From NCBI GenBank assembly GCA_028641055.1, contig CM054062.1, positions 26,160,808 to 26,224,807 of the forward strand: a DNA stretch of 64,000 nucleotides, written 5' to 3'. A model generated the notes under the pieces. That model did no database searches. It was not told where the DNA came from and saw only the letters and a list, made by a program, of their open reading frames with translations. A program made the position numbers and the translations under genes. The stretch's first letter is position 1, and the number at the start of each line of letters is the position of its first letter. Source of the DNA: Alopecurus myosuroides. Its lineage: Eukaryota > Streptophyta > Magnoliopsida > Poales > Poaceae. Below, in pieces: positions 47,501 through 56,132 of this stretch.

Positions 47501-47601
47501 CTATGTGGCTGACTTCTCTCGAATTTCTTCAGAAAGGTGAACTCAAGGATCTTCTCGGTGATATTAATGCACAAAAGGGGGAGCAGGACAGCGTCCCATG
47601 A
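32547..47601 (+). CDS. GRXS15: Mitochondrial CGFS monothiol glutaredoxin (GRXS15-like), six exons, intron 2 carries a retrotransposon
   Basis: Exons: 32547-32636, 34548-34715, 46788-46887, 46964-47030, 47375-47453 and 47533-47601. Phases agree throughout and give 190 residues. The Arg/Ala-rich first 30 residues resemble a mitochondrial transit peptide. The glutaredoxin fold follows from about residue 78, with the monothiol active site CGFS (Cys106) preceded by conserved Lys98, then WPTFPQIF with the cis-Pro and a glutathione-binding GGSD. Plant homologues bind a [2Fe-2S] cluster and glutathione in mitochondria and serve iron-sulfur protein maturation. Introns are GT-AG except the last (GC donor at 47454). 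Intron 2 would be 102 bp but holds an 11,965-bp Tat element ending 14 bp before exon 3. The coding frame is otherwise intact. Whether normal mRNA is made is unknown. An exon-1 start two codons later is equally possible. Confidence 0.93.
32890..33955 (+). repeat. Diverged triplication within glutaredoxin intron 1
   Basis: Three related blocks begin with CCCAATTTCCTGTCAGG or a diverged form at about 32901, 33267 and 33733. Each continues with ...CCTCTTCTACAGT...TTCATCT... and a later GTTGAGAAT/GAGCTCATTT-type stretch. Copies differ by many substitutions and indels, so the duplication is old. Confidence 0.6.
33955..34062 (+). repeat. 53-bp tandem duplication in intron 1
   Basis: Two adjacent copies of a unit starting ATCTTAATGAATAGT and ending GTCTCCAACAAAT, differing at about four positions. 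Confidence 0.85.
34809..35390 (+). repeat. 5' LTR of the Tat element
   Basis: 582 bp, TG...CA. It contains a TATATAA promoter box at 35064-35070 and three in-frame ATGs near its 3' end (35350, 35365, 35380) that lead into gag. Confidence 0.97.
35064..35070 (+). promoter_or_regulatory. TATA box of the Tat LTR
   Basis: TATATAA in a GGCTAT...AGCCGG context. The identical site occurs in the 3' LTR at 46447-46453, from which transcription could read into glutaredoxin exon 3. Confidence 0.65.
35350..39051 (+). CDS. Tat-element gag-protease
   Basis: The frame runs from ATGs inside the 5' LTR (35350, 35365 or 35380) straight through the primer binding site to TAG at 39049-39051, up to 1233 residues. 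The N-terminal third is acidic, then Lys-rich with a Gln/Arg coiled coil (about 36370-36500). Next comes an Arg/Asp/Pro-rich stretch (36870-37230). The gag domain spans about 37300-37830 ([24 protein letters not shown]), and a protease with DGGSS in place of DTGAS lies near 38477. The stop separates it from pol, which continues in the same frame. The product would assemble capsids. The true start is uncertain, since a shorter gag could begin downstream of the LTR. Confidence 0.88.
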   Translation: MAPQSMKTTTMSRQLAPTVGQTTSGVKFRSGILGGIGRSITVGSLEFDDDVGRFLDNGSYIPAQNHLVSACVLPIGSANIFIGLTAEAMGFCGESNYLPPALYPVEDDYDAGFCSDRRQNSDTHFIGMVQSEIAENTDDGNPVQEADNNTPVPETEEPIPVTETEDPTSVNQTMNSETESVLAAIEARLESETGSDNFSEDEDDDAFVRKVKSFQEGFHEVLMAKPADTTGADSQESPKTPPPAEEREDGETSPIFPNVKEMTEDEPVKKPPSSKKKHRASKKLQYKLRKKKSADLADENLEVGDVSGTKPTEKKSKEITAPPMTELEEQELLQTPVGPNEPPEMLEARRQAFQRQQQQLLRSRQHLQQTHNDIKIMKEEIEEYERKHRSVLKPTRLPGITKPEELPPKERFYNPSWQKQLNGKDAKGEPIYKTAAENAEAAFAILNNDLYSNGEKLQGVYTFLGKALQQQQRGQERSGRLHDNSALCKTVTCAAGAPGPEEPGDSDKKEDPRKDKKNPDNRDAASRTGPHLPKDGYKPHDREDKHRNDGKIMPPPRNPAEKAGRYDTPHRRERSRTPPKDKERYRSRTPPNPRGRDNGRDRDNLGKTRPRNNGKERSRSPSVHSAGRYSAHIDRAEKDDLYFGPKCFTDRIRRITLHSGFAKVGPTYQKYTGSTNPDTWLSDYYTAVQINNGTDLEAVKFLPLMLLDGARDWINGLPSRTVDSWDDMARVFTQHFRGTYKRPNSINQLNRCTQFEDEPYVDFISRWTAMKNSCSGVTDVQAMHAFVNGLKPGLVPFMVGSKKHKDLGSMLTTANEHAAAEDDIRARGGNIESLILAKKTPRSDKKGTPESTTKPKEVNLAFGGEKGNKWKGRSPDPINYTPEEWERIKSEPCVHHSQFGKPTHTNAQCRLNKHMKGNAGSGNKGKGSKRKPAKQKPEAEKEDSESDTDDKIQEQQRKGEPKFPRVDGEAMLTFLATPSAKVAKRTLREINAVVPATPKFLKYSNTPIIWDQSDHPGNIPEPGTQALVVSPIVQNTRLRRVLMDGGSSINIMYLDTLKHLKISESQLNYSNIRFHGIVPGRQARSLGEISLDVTFGDKDHFRQEKVSFEVVPFESVYHAILGRPAFAKFMARSCYIYNKLKMPGPKGGVITIAGDFKLANELEKQNALCAQRVIAQEELKELAKEVSPKEMPAGKETRKPTDSFKASENTRQVILDPKDPTKFVVVGTGMTDK
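35393..35410 (+). other. Primer binding site of the Tat element
   Basis: TGGCGCCCACCGTGGGGC, 2 nt after the LTR, typical of Tat-type elements and unlike the tRNA-Met sites of the chromodomain elements here. The tRNA is not identified. Confidence 0.8.
39052..42285 (+). CDS. Tat-element pol: reverse transcriptase, two RNases H, integrase
   Basis: In frame with gag-pro after a single TAG; the first ATG is at 39115. Domains in order: reverse transcriptase (YVDD near 39640), its RNase H (about 40000-40440), and a second, archaeal-type RNase H (about 40490-40860, [24 protein letters not shown] and [10 protein letters not shown]). Integrase follows with an HHCC finger (about 41190-41330), catalytic Asp in GLDMMGPF and TDNGTNF and Glu in NGQVERMN. 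It ends with a WEGPF motif and the [14 protein letters not shown] tail. No chromodomain. The frame is unbroken, so an active enzyme set is plausible. Translation needs readthrough of the TAG, initiation within pol, or a spliced message. Confidence 0.93.
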   Translation, partial: EGELIKFLRENWDIFAWCPADMPGVPRELAEHQLKVIPGSKPVKQGLRRFDGRRRKAIGKEIIRLLAADFIKEVIHTDWSANPVLVPKKDTTALRMCIDYTGLNKLCPKDRFALPRIDQIIDATAGSELLCFLDAYSGYHQIRMKKEDQIKTSFITPYGTYYYVTMPFGLKNAGATYQRCMQRCLHSQIGKNVHVYVDDIAVVTKEKDTLLEDLRETFENLRTYKMKLNPSKCVFGVPSGKLLGFIVSHRGIEVNPEKIKAILNISKPTCVKDVQRLTGSAAAVSRFISRLGDKALPLYKLLKKSDKFEWTEEADAALTQLKETLMNAPILASPKDEEPMLLYLTATSRVISAVIVVERAKEEQSIPDQHPVYYISEVFSESKQRYPHYQKLAYGVFFASRKLRHYFQGHSITVVCKAPLGDIINNAEATGRVAKWGIELAAFDIKYQPRTAIKSQVLADFVADWTEAMENTPMPESEYWIMHFDGSKMKEGAGAGVVLKSPKGDTMEYVLQIHFNASNNVAEYEALLHGLHIAKEIGVKRILCYGDSDLVQHQLNQTWDAKSPIMAEYRRTVDEFAICFFGFEVLHIKREENWNADALARMGSERVTTLPPGVFVQHLHEPSIKGGDVDYPLASETIEVMFVKPDWTIPYLNFLVNQKYPEGADEVLQRQIQRRCKGYVVINDHLYKRSASGVFLRCISPEEGREILQEIHAGDCGHHAQSKSIVKKAFRAGFFWLTAKTDAERIVNTCEGCQYYAKQTNLPAQALKTIPITWPFAVWGLDMMGPFKTARGGLTHLLVAVDKYTKWVEAKPIKKLDGVTARNFIIDLVMRYGVPHSIITDNGTNFSIGELAKYCQQTGIRLDLASVAHPQSNGQVERMNSSILQGIRPRLETPLHRAAGAWVEELPSVLWSIRTTPNRSTEQTPFFLVYGAEAMLPTDMIHDSPRVQNFDDSDAEEARQDAVDLLEEERELVLQRSAIYQQGLRRYHSRKIRHRSFKEGDLVLRLVQQRKHKLAPVWEGPFVISKAMKNGSYYLVDIRDTEDDPKKPNRKRKRKIDAELGETNRPWSIQQLRPFYT
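42286..42881. other. Spacer between pol and the antisense gene
   Basis: Non-coding. It contains two copies of ATTGTGCCTGCGTGC (about 42416 and 42485). It includes the end region of both the sense pol and the convergent antisense gene. Confidence 0.5.
42882..45739 (-). CDS. Spliced antisense gene of the Tat element (aORF), one in-frame stop
   Basis: Minus-strand exons: 45739-44516, 44435-43983, 43874-43736, 43647-43399 and 43321-42882. All four introns (77-108 bp) are GT-AG and phases agree, giving about 834 codons. Exon 1 encodes a Pro/Ser/Ala-rich N-terminus, then a globular part ([39 protein letters not shown]) like the plant transposon proteins grouped as Transposase_28. Exons 3-4 encode a coiled coil ([19 protein letters not shown]). 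Exon 5 has an acidic C-terminus. An in-frame TGA at 44306-44304 in exon 2 truncates this copy unless it is avoided by another splice. Antisense genes between pol and 3' LTR are known from Tat elements; their function is unknown. Confidence 0.78.
46176..46191 (+). other. Polypurine tract of the Tat element
   Basis: GATCCTTCCTGGGGGCTAC leads into the 3' LTR at 46192. TGGGGGCTAC before the LTR is usual for this lineage. Confidence 0.75.
46192..46773 (+). repeat. 3' LTR of the Tat element
   Basis: 582 bp, two differences from the 5' LTR. Its last bases ...CGACA followed by the G of the target duplication create an AG 13 nt upstream of the true intron acceptor. Confidence 0.97.
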
Positions 47602-49088
47602 AACAAGCCCACAGAATGTTAGCGTTAGCATGGACATGGATGCTTTCTTTCCGAGTATTCATAATCGGATGATCTTCGTGTGACGCTCTGTTGTTTCTAT
47701 GCAGCTTTTGATGTGGATTTCATTCTCCTGTTGCCAGCCATGATGGAAATCCCCCGGTTTCAAGAGCATCCAAGCTTTGTCTCATGATAAATAAATGCCA
47801 CTTCTCGGAGATGTCTGTTTTATTTATTTATTTTTGTACGTTGTCACGTCTAGTCAGGTGTTTTTGGTTGGATTCTACTCTGGGCTTGCTTAAGTTGCAA
47901 TAATAAATTGTTCGGTTGTTTGCATACTTTACATATATGCTACTGTTCTATCCGCCTGTTAATTTTATTTTTGGGCCCATCCTAAAGTTAAAAGTTTGTG
48001 GAGATGACCTGTCTGAATTCATAACTTAACTGTGTGTCCGCGTTGCACATCCTGGAAAGATGTTTGTATGAACTTGTGTTATAGACCTACCCAAGTTGGG
48101 GACAAATAGTGACATCTCCATGAGAGCAAATTTTGCGCACCTGCTTTGAAATTATTGTTATAACAGACCTGTTTAAATTTTTAAAAATCCTAGAAATTTG
48201 TGGCTGCATATTTTTTTTTTATGTTATATCAAAGTTTGATCTGAATATATATATATAGTGTGTGTTCTTCCAGGAAAAAAATGGACTGCCAATGTACTTC
48301 ATTTTGTTGTTGTGGAGCTTGGATGAAATTTTATGTTCGGAATTCATCACATAATGAGAAAACCCAACCGGCAGCATATGTGCTTATCTGTCCTGGTACA
48401 TCCTACCACTTGGTTATTTCTTCCGTTCAACAAATGAACTAGAGTTCCATCAGCCGTGCAAAGAGAAAACTAGAGTTCCCCTAGAAATCTTGTTACCAGA
48501 TGCACACGCAGTGGCATGTTAAGATAATAACAGAATAAAAAGTCCCTTTGCTTGCTTAATATATTGATCTTTCCTTTCAAAAAAAAAAACTTGTTACCTG
48601 CAGTACATGAGGATCTGCGAGTATTCTTCTATCCAAAATGATGGCAACATCTGTCAGTATTATATATGTACTCCCCTATGTCCGATAATATAAGATATTA
48701 TTACAACCAATATAGGACTATTCATCAAACATGGTGTTCTAATTTACCACCCAAGGCCTCAGTGCTGTTTTGGTTGGTGCCTAAGGCAAAACATCGCAAG
48801 TGAAATAATCAGCTCCGAAGAAAAAAGACAAACGAAATTGAAAGAAAAATATCATTAATAAAACCAAACTGATCACAATACCTCTCCGACTTTAGATGGA
48901 AACACAGACCAAATTATGGAAATCTCAACAGTACAAGATTCAGCGAGGCATGTCTGCGTATGAAACGCCAAAGCTAAGACATGACCGTATACCCAAACCC
49001 CTAGTTGGCTACCCAACCATTTATCACTCCAAAACCACAGGTACTTATTATTTAGACGCCGCTACACCGAACCTTTCTCGTGGCATAA
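47602..49088. other. Intergenic region between convergent genes
   Basis: Holds the glutaredoxin 3' UTR (AATAAA-like sites near 47788 and 47902) and the thioesterase 3' UTR (AATAATAAG on the minus strand near 49046-49054). A Stowaway-like fragment begins at 48671 (TA then CTCCCCTATGTCCG) with no matching end. No other gene seen. Confidence 0.6.
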
Positions 49089-52000
49089 TCAAGACGACGA
49101 AGTGCCGATTTCCAAGTTTGCAGTCAGCCATTTGCCAACTTCGTCCATCTCCTCTGGCATGGTATAGTGTCCGAGTCTGCAAGGAGGAGAAGAGTTCGAT
49201 CAGCATAAGGAAATCGCAGCATCATAGGGGGGTGGAGAAGGCATCGAACCTGTTGTACGACTTGAATACCACATTAGAAAACCCGGTTGACTTCAGTGCA
49301 TCAGCGGATCTCTCTCCGTGCTTGTAGAGAACTACATCATCAGCTGCATAAAACCAAAACTGTCACAATTAACTAATGGTGGTGCATGCTTGTGCATAAC
49401 TGAACAGAAATATAATACTGTACTTCCTCTGTCCCTTTTTGTAAGACCTTTTGGCAAGCTTAATTGGCTTGCCAAAACGTCTTGTAAAAAGGGATGGAGG
49501 GAGTATATAACAAGTAGTGCAGTCCTGATGCATCATTAAAGCAGATGACCGTCATCAGGACACCTGATCCAAATATCTATGGTTCTGCTAACTCGTGTTC
49601 GGCTGATGCCCATGAAAACTGGAGACATTCAATTGAATTCCCCTAAGAAAATTATTAATCACGTTTTTTCCATTAAAATTTTAAACTATGCATTGCTAAT
49701 CAGTAAAGAAATAAAGAAATCTAACTAACCTTTAGATCCATCTAAGATTTCGATTCCCAGTAAAAAAATATAGATATAGAAAAATATGGGACAAAAAATA
49801 AATCCACTCGGTTTCAGACTTGGTACAACCCAAAAACACCATTCCTTTTGGTTCGCACAACCAAAAAATTACTCTGAAGGTCTACAGGAAGATAAAAAAA
49901 CCTTAACTAACCCTGTGAGGCCTCTGCCTCATGGAAATCATATCACCTCAATTACTAAGAGGCAGACAATATGAAGCTCACGCAATGCAAAAATAGAGCA
50001 ACACAACTTTCTGATGACACTACTATTTGGATCCAGGTTAAAAGGGTGAAAGGAACTGTCCAGATAGTTGATAGGTAGCTCAGTTCTGTCATATTTACTT
50101 CGAACAAGCAACGTCAGAAGATACAAGACATCTATTTCTGGTTTTTGGTACACAGGTAACTAGATCCAGGAGAAGGATGGATTGTTAAATGCATGCTGGG
50201 GGAATACAGTGTGCTGAATGCCAGCATTACCAACAAGGTGTTTATATCAGTATATGCAACAACAACAAAAAATAGAAATCATGGAACAGATATGCACCTT
50301 TTCCATGACAAAGCAGAAAAGGCAATGATGAAACCTTCTGTGCAGCCTCCTGTGAGCTCTCAATTTTGTTCTTCAATGACCTGAGGTGACCACACAGCAC
50401 AAAATGAATCAGCCACAAGGCAGCAGTTCCAGTGGAACTTATACACATAAACATACTATCACAAACCTAGCGCATGGGAGCCAGCCACTGAGACCAACAG
50501 CCACACTTAGGTTCACAGGATATGGATTGCCATTTCCATATTTTCCATGAGCAAAGCAAGTCCCAGAGTAAAGCGCAGTAGCAGCACCCATACTAAAGCC
50601 ACCAACGCCAAGCTTGACTGCGATGATTAATGTAACAGGATAAAAAAATTAGTGATAAATAAGACCCAGCAGAGTCCATTCTATTGGACCATCAATACAT
50701 GAGAACAAATTAGCATGTTTCTTGGCATATGCATGAGCTTTACAAGCATCTAGAAATGTAAGAAGAATGCCCACAACACACAGATAAATAAATTACTACC
50801 TCCGATCCGAAATAATGGACGCAAGATTATGAATGGTTTAGGCAAAACTTTACCTGACCATCCGACTATTAAATCGGATCGGAGGGAGTAATAACAACAC
50901 ACAGATAAATAAATTAATAACAAGGAATGTCTTTCCATATCTGATGTTTGCTTGATAAGAACGGGTTTGAAGAAAGTAAATAAACAGAAATCCATACTGT
51001 CGGCAGGCTCGGTAGACAATAGATTTGCAACATGTGCAGCGGAGGAATCCAGCCCCTCAATATCATCAGGAGAATCTTCTGAAAGATCAGCAACGTCAAA
51101 CCCTGTGATCCCAGAATAAGATAAAACCATGTCAGCACACACCTACCAAAACAAATAGCTATTGCAAAAGGAGTTTGTAAAAATATATCCAAGAGATAAA
51201 TAGGAACTTCACATATTATAGAACATACATGCAGTAGACGGGAATCCGCCAAAAATTGCCACAGGCCTTGTAGGCGCAGTTGGGCAAATCCATTTTATCT
51301 GCAGCGGTAGCAAATCAGAGAATCAGGACTTCCAACAACATGATACATAGTTGATAGTTCAAATGTAGATCCTAACTTACATTGGGAAGGGGAAGAGTCT
51401 CCAACAGTTGAGACCAGCTGCAAATATAACATAAAATCCATTATGCCTGTTGGTTCTAAATACATTTTAGCATAGCAGTTTAGCACACGGTTTCTTTAAA
51501 AGCATGATAGAACACTTATTTCTTGCCAATAATAATGCAGCGATTATGCGGCAACGAGTAGATGTAATGAGTAATTTACAACGGCGGCTATGCCGTCTGG
51601 ACGGTAAAAACATTATACTAGCAGATTTTAATTCATGGATCATTGAAAATATCGCACAGATATCTATTCGGCAAATCAGACGATTCGGGAGGTGAGCAGC
51701 ATCAGCACACATGTTTATTGGGCAGAGAATTGATTTCGACAAGCTGATACCATCACAAACAGCAGGACAGTGAGATACTGAGATGTCCACATTCTAGAGC
51801 ACGGTTGGTTGAGAGACGTGGAAAATATGCACGAGATCCTATGGCTATGATTCGGCGAATGCATCAATCTCAACAAGAGGTGGTTGCGAGCGAGATGGGA
51901 AGAAGGCGTACCATGCGCCATTGTCGCCGAGGCCGTGGAGCCAGACGATGGTGGCCTTGTGCGCGCCCTTGGGCCTCACCACATGCGTCCGCCCGTACTC

Positions 52001-52140
52001 GAACGGCCGCTTCGCACCTGCATCCATCCACCATCGCATCTCATTTCACCATCCCAAAGCCGACAAATTCAAGCGAATGACAAGGCAAAGCCAAAGGCAT
52101 ACGTACCTGCCGCGACGGAGCTGGCGCCGCCGAAGCTCAT
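49089..52140 (-). CDS. Acyl-protein thioesterase / carboxylesterase (alpha-beta hydrolase), nine exons
   Basis: Minus-strand exons: 52140-52107, 52017-51912, 51417-51381, 51298-51229, 51102-50998, 50617-50467, 50380-50298, 49343-49250 and 49176-49089. All introns are GT-AG with matching phases, giving 255 residues. Typical family features are VVRPKG near the N-terminus, WLHGLGDNG (oxyanion region), [18 protein letters not shown], the nucleophile elbow GFSMG (Ser126), HGKADDVV (Asp197) and [11 protein letters not shown] (His230). The length is normal for plant members, which hydrolyse acyl chains from S-acylated proteins or lysophospholipids. The frame stays open upstream of the chosen ATG (a hydrophobic AIGFVAFASVV stretch) but has no in-frame ATG before sequence near the Harbinger end. 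The gene is complete. Intron 7 holds plastid DNA and intron 5 a MITE. Confidence 0.93.
49423..49503. mobile_element. Short Stowaway-type MITE
   Basis: 81-bp near-perfect hairpin from CTTCCTCTGTCCC to GGGATGGAGGGAG, flanked by TA on both sides (49421-49422 and 49504-49505). It lies in intron 7 of the thioesterase gene. Confidence 0.9.
49786..49899 (+). pseudogene. rps3: Nuclear copy of plastid rps3 (5' end)
   Basis: ATG plus 37 codons matching the start of grass plastid ribosomal protein S3 ([16 protein letters not shown], then [19 protein letters not shown]). The match stops abruptly. It is on the strand opposite the thioesterase gene, within its intron 7. This is a fragment of organelle DNA in the nucleus, not a working gene. 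Whether the upstream AT-rich bases are also plastid is not certain. Confidence 0.9.
50796..50888. mobile_element. Stowaway-type MITE flanked by a longer direct repeat
   Basis: Terminal repeats CTACCTCCGATCCG and CGGATCGGAGGGAG, with TA duplications (50794-50795 and 50889-50890). ACAACACACAGATAAATAAA occurs on both sides (from about 50773 and 50896). In intron 5 of the thioesterase gene. Confidence 0.85.
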
Positions 52141-53613
52141 CCCGCGAACAGTCGCCGCCGCCGCTGCCCCTCCTCTCCTGGCGACCACGCTCGCGAACGC
52201 CACGAATCCAATGGCCTGGACAACAAGCAGGTTAAAAGGCGCAGCGCGCGTGGGTACGAGGGAGCAGAGGCGATTGGAGGGGAAGAGAAAGGCAGATTTG
52301 GGCGGCGGAAAGGGGAGCGCCTTTTTCCTTAGGGCTCATTTGGTTGCACGGGTAAGATATCCCAGGGAGGGGAATTTTCAAATGCACGTGGAATCCCCTT
52401 CCATCTCAGGGAATGATTGTCCGTTCCCCTGTGCCATTTGGTAGCAAGGGGGAGGCCAGGAGGGGAACGCCAGAAATTATAGGACAAGAGCATCGTAGTG
52501 CTTTGCAACATTCTAGCGCCAGGAATTCTAGGAATAAAATTAGGAAAAAATAATAACAAACAGTTTACATATTCTGTACACACACCACAAATACATATAT
52601 GCAAGCAAGATGATCAATCGTTCTCTCCTGAAATCAACATAAATAACTGTTGATGCATACAAATACTTATGACATAAATACATATATGCAAGCATCTGAT
52701 GACCAATCGATCTCTTATGAGAAAATCAACATAAATAACCGCTGATGCATACGAATATTTTCTTCGGATAGGATAAAAGTCTCAAATGCTGATGCATACG
52801 GATCAGAATTCACAACTTGGTCTGTTACAATCATTTGCCGAGATGATATTTGCCATTTCACTCTTGTCGTGTTGTTACTGAAAAAATCAGTCTACCACAA
52901 CCGTACCATTTCCCTTCTTGGAAACATCTGCATGATCTTGGCAACATGCACAACCTCTGAATATTTTGACATTGACAAAAAAATATTTTAGTATATGCTT
53001 CTGTTAAGAGACTCAGCAAGGTAGACATGAAGATAGAAAATTATAGGTGCATCTGTAGCTAACTATTCCAATCAAGTGCAGGTGCAGGTAACTTCATGTA
53101 TTGAACCAAACAGCAACAACACAAAAAGATGCCTCGCTTTTTCACCTTACAATTTTTCTAATGGTGTATTTGCTTCTTGCATCACATACTAATTGATGTC
53201 AAAATCTAACTGGTGCAATTACGAAGAACAGAAGATAACTAGTATCAGATGGCCAGTTTGATGGTACTATTTTCTTTCCCTGGTTAAACTTTGATATTGG
53301 AGTATTTACATGGTTTACATGGAGTACTGAGATAACTAAGCAACTAGTCAGTATAAAAATGCATAGTCATTTAATAGGGTGGATGATTTGGAGATTGGAC
53401 AGTGGCAAGCTTGCATCTCTCACTGTCCTAACTCCTAAACCATGACTGGTGCATGACATACCATGGAAGTGCATTACAGAAACTCGAAACAGTTCTGATA
53501 ATTCTAGGGGTGGCTGAGATAATTTAATTAGCAATGCAAACAGGAACAATAGCACAAGCAAGATGCATTCAAGGTACAACCAAGAACTTTCTTCAACGAA
53601 AAGATTACACACC

Positions 53614-54704
53614 TTAGCTTTTTTGCATGTCAGCGATCTCTTCCTTCAACCAAAAGATTCGAAGATCCGGGTCCTTGATGTTGAGGAGCGTTTCTCGATT
53701 CTTCTCACGTCTGAAAAGCCGCAACGCCTTTGATTTTTCTGCGAGTGATAGCTCTTCCAAAGTTTCCACTGAAGCAATACAGTTTGCAATTGAGTACTTG
53801 TCAGCATCCTTTGGCTCCTTTAACTCCTCGACCAATACCTGGGTTTGTTTCTTCCTAAAGTCCATGTATTCCTCTAGTACCAGAGCAACATGACTCTGTT
53901 TTCTTTTCCTCGCAGGTGGTTCATCTTCTTTCTGCCCAGAGCCAACACTTGTTGCTGTTGCAGGAACTTCATCCCCTCTTGAGGACTGACCGCCATCGAG
54001 ATTGTTAGACATTGGGTTCAAGTTACCAAGATGACTGGTAGAGGAGTTTCTTGGCGAATCATCATTGCTTGTGAGATCCACATTTGGAATTGACAGAAAG
54101 TGTAGGTCTCCCGTAGCTATACTTCCTGCACCAAAAAACAAGCAACAATGAAATTGTTCAGGCATAAATCGAAAAGGCAATACAGGGAAGGTGAAGGTGA
54201 AGGTGCTGCTACAAATATACATACCTTCGTAAAGTGAAGCCAGTATAGGGAAGAGCATAAATGGCTTTCCTTCAAATTTCCTCACCCTGGGATAGTCCTA
54301 TTGAATGCAACTATGGTTAGCATCAATATGTTGCAAAAGAAATACATCAAAAGTAAGGAAGTTATTCACCAAGAAGATTTTACCTTTTTCAGTTTCTCCC
54401 ATATTACTGGTTCGGCGATGATCATGTGAAGGGAATCATTCCAACCAGTTCCACTTTGCTTGCTCGCATCTCTAACTGCCTTATAATTTGCTTTCATATC
54501 TTTTTCCTTCTCCTGGATTTGTTGCTTTGTGTACTGGGCACTTGGAAACTTTTGATCGAACTTACTTGTGATGCTTCTCCATCCTTCAGCAACCCACCCA
54601 TTCTGACCTCTATATATTGGAACATTGTGCTCGACAAGTATATCTAGTAAGCCTTTCTCAAGCATATGGTTCCAATTCGCCCTTGTTGAATTTTCTTTCA
54701 CCAT
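53614..54704 (-). CDS. Harbinger ORF1, Myb/SANT-like DNA-binding protein
   Basis: Exons 54704-54384, 54297-54225 and 54125-53614, GT-AG introns, consistent phases, 301 residues. The N-terminal half has a trihelix/Myb-like domain of the kind found in Harbinger accessory proteins (residues about 8-100: NWNHMLEKGLLDILVEHN, GWVAEGWRSITSKF, WEKLKK). The middle is Ser/Asn-rich. A basic PPARKRKQS stretch could be a nuclear signal, and the C-terminus is helical and charged. In this superfamily the partner protein helps bring transposase to the nucleus and element ends. It follows the transposase gene by 136 bp in the same direction. No disabling mutation seen. Confidence 0.85.
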
Positions 54705-54840
54705 AGCTACAACATTGAACCAACAGATAGTACCAACACAATCAAATAAATATATTGTTTGAATTCCAAAAATGGATACATAGTTCCAATCCATCAAAAA
54801 GTACAACAAAAAGTATAAATTACAAAAAATAACACCATAA

Positions 54841-56132
54841 CTAGTTGTTATGATCAGCCCACATCTGAAGTGCGATCTGATCTCTAAAATCATTTCCATT
54901 GTTTGTGTTAACTTGTTGTTGGTGCTGACCATCGTCTCCATCCGGAACATCAACGAAGGTTGTTGGTGGAATCAATGGTGGCTGGTGATCCAACCACGCC
55001 TCATCACCGTTTTGGCCACGAATGATGTTGTGGAAAGCAACACATGCAGCATGAATTTTCATTTGGGATTCTATGGGATAATGATTGGCCACTTTTAGAA
55101 TTTGGAATCTCTTCTTCAAAACACCAATTGCTCTTTCAATGTGGTTACGAGCCAGAGCGTGCCGGTGGTTGAAAAGCTCTTGATGGTTAGCATAGCCGGT
55201 ATGAGAATTCCGACGCCTCCTGAATTCACCTAGATGGTACCGGACTCCCGGGTATGGGGCAAGAAAAGATGGTGTATTTCCATATCCACCATCCACGAGA
55301 TAGAATTTTCCCGCGGGCACTTCAAACCCTCTACTAATGGCAGACCGAAGAACCCCTGCATCTGAAGCAGATCCTTCCCATCCACATGAAATAAATGTGA
55401 AGTTTAGGTCAAAGTCGCAAGCTACCATCATATTTTGAGAAAGGGTTCCTTTCCTATTCCTGTACGGAGCAGCTATATCTTCAGCTATTGTAATGGGAAT
55501 ATGTGTCCCATCAATTGCCCCAATGCAATTCTGCATATTAAAAAACAACAAATATGGAGGGTTTAGAAATGAATATGGATAAGCTTGGAGAAGTTTTTTG
55601 ACAAGTTGGTAGATGTATAGTGGTTCACCTGAAAATAAGGCCAAAAGCGAGGGTTCGAAGCAATTCTTGGATGGGGCTGAAGAGAAATTGGGACCTTCAC
55701 AAATCTCTGAACGAGAATTGGAATTATGTTGAAAATCTCATTCATCTTCCTACTAACTGTTTCGGCACTGTGTTGGAAGTATTTTTGAAGATCTTGATTG
55801 GTAGCATTATGTGAGATCATATACATGAACATGCCCAATTGCTCATCGACGCCTACAATTGATGTGCCTTCCAACAGACGCTCTCTTCTAAGATAGTTTG
55901 AGATGGATCTAAAAATCTCAGGCTCCATCCGAAATTCAACCTTAGACCAACTCTCATGCCCTTCTAGTATTTCCTTAACCTTCATAGCACCGGTTAGAGA
56001 AGACGTATGGACTGGTCTTTTTTCTTCATATAGAGCATAGTATAAAGCGGGAACCAATACAAAGAAAAGTTCGTCATCTTCGTCTTGTTCTTGCAGCAGA
56101 AATTTTCTAATCTTATACCTTCTAGAACCCAT
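54841..56132 (-). CDS. Harbinger transposase (DDE_4 superfamily)
   Basis: Exons 56132-55629 and 55530-54841 with a 98-bp GT-AG intron, phase 0, 397 residues. The start MGSRRYKIRK is preferred over an upstream in-frame methionine at 56198 that would add a hydrophobic leader. An N-terminal helix-rich part includes RSISNYLRRERLLEG and DEQLGMFMYMISHNAT. The catalytic triad is Asp175 in GAIDGTHIP, Asp248 in YLVDGGYGN and Glu300 in NHIERAIGVLKKRF. Length and motifs are those of a full plant PIF/Harbinger transposase. The frame has no stop or shift, so activity is plausible. Confidence 0.93.

Noticed and set aside
49786..49974. 62-aa frame that begins like ribosomal protein S3
   Set aside because: Only the first 38 codons are plastid-like; it is an organelle DNA fragment in an intron, not a gene.
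51504..51695. 63-aa frame [17 protein letters not shown] in thioesterase intron 2
   Set aside because: Less AT-rich than the surrounding intron, but without homology I can name; kept as intron.
3265..52831. 16-bp match ACTTGGTCTGTTACAA at about 3265 and 52816
   Set aside because: A single match of this length is expected by chance in a 64-kb window and the flanks do not align.
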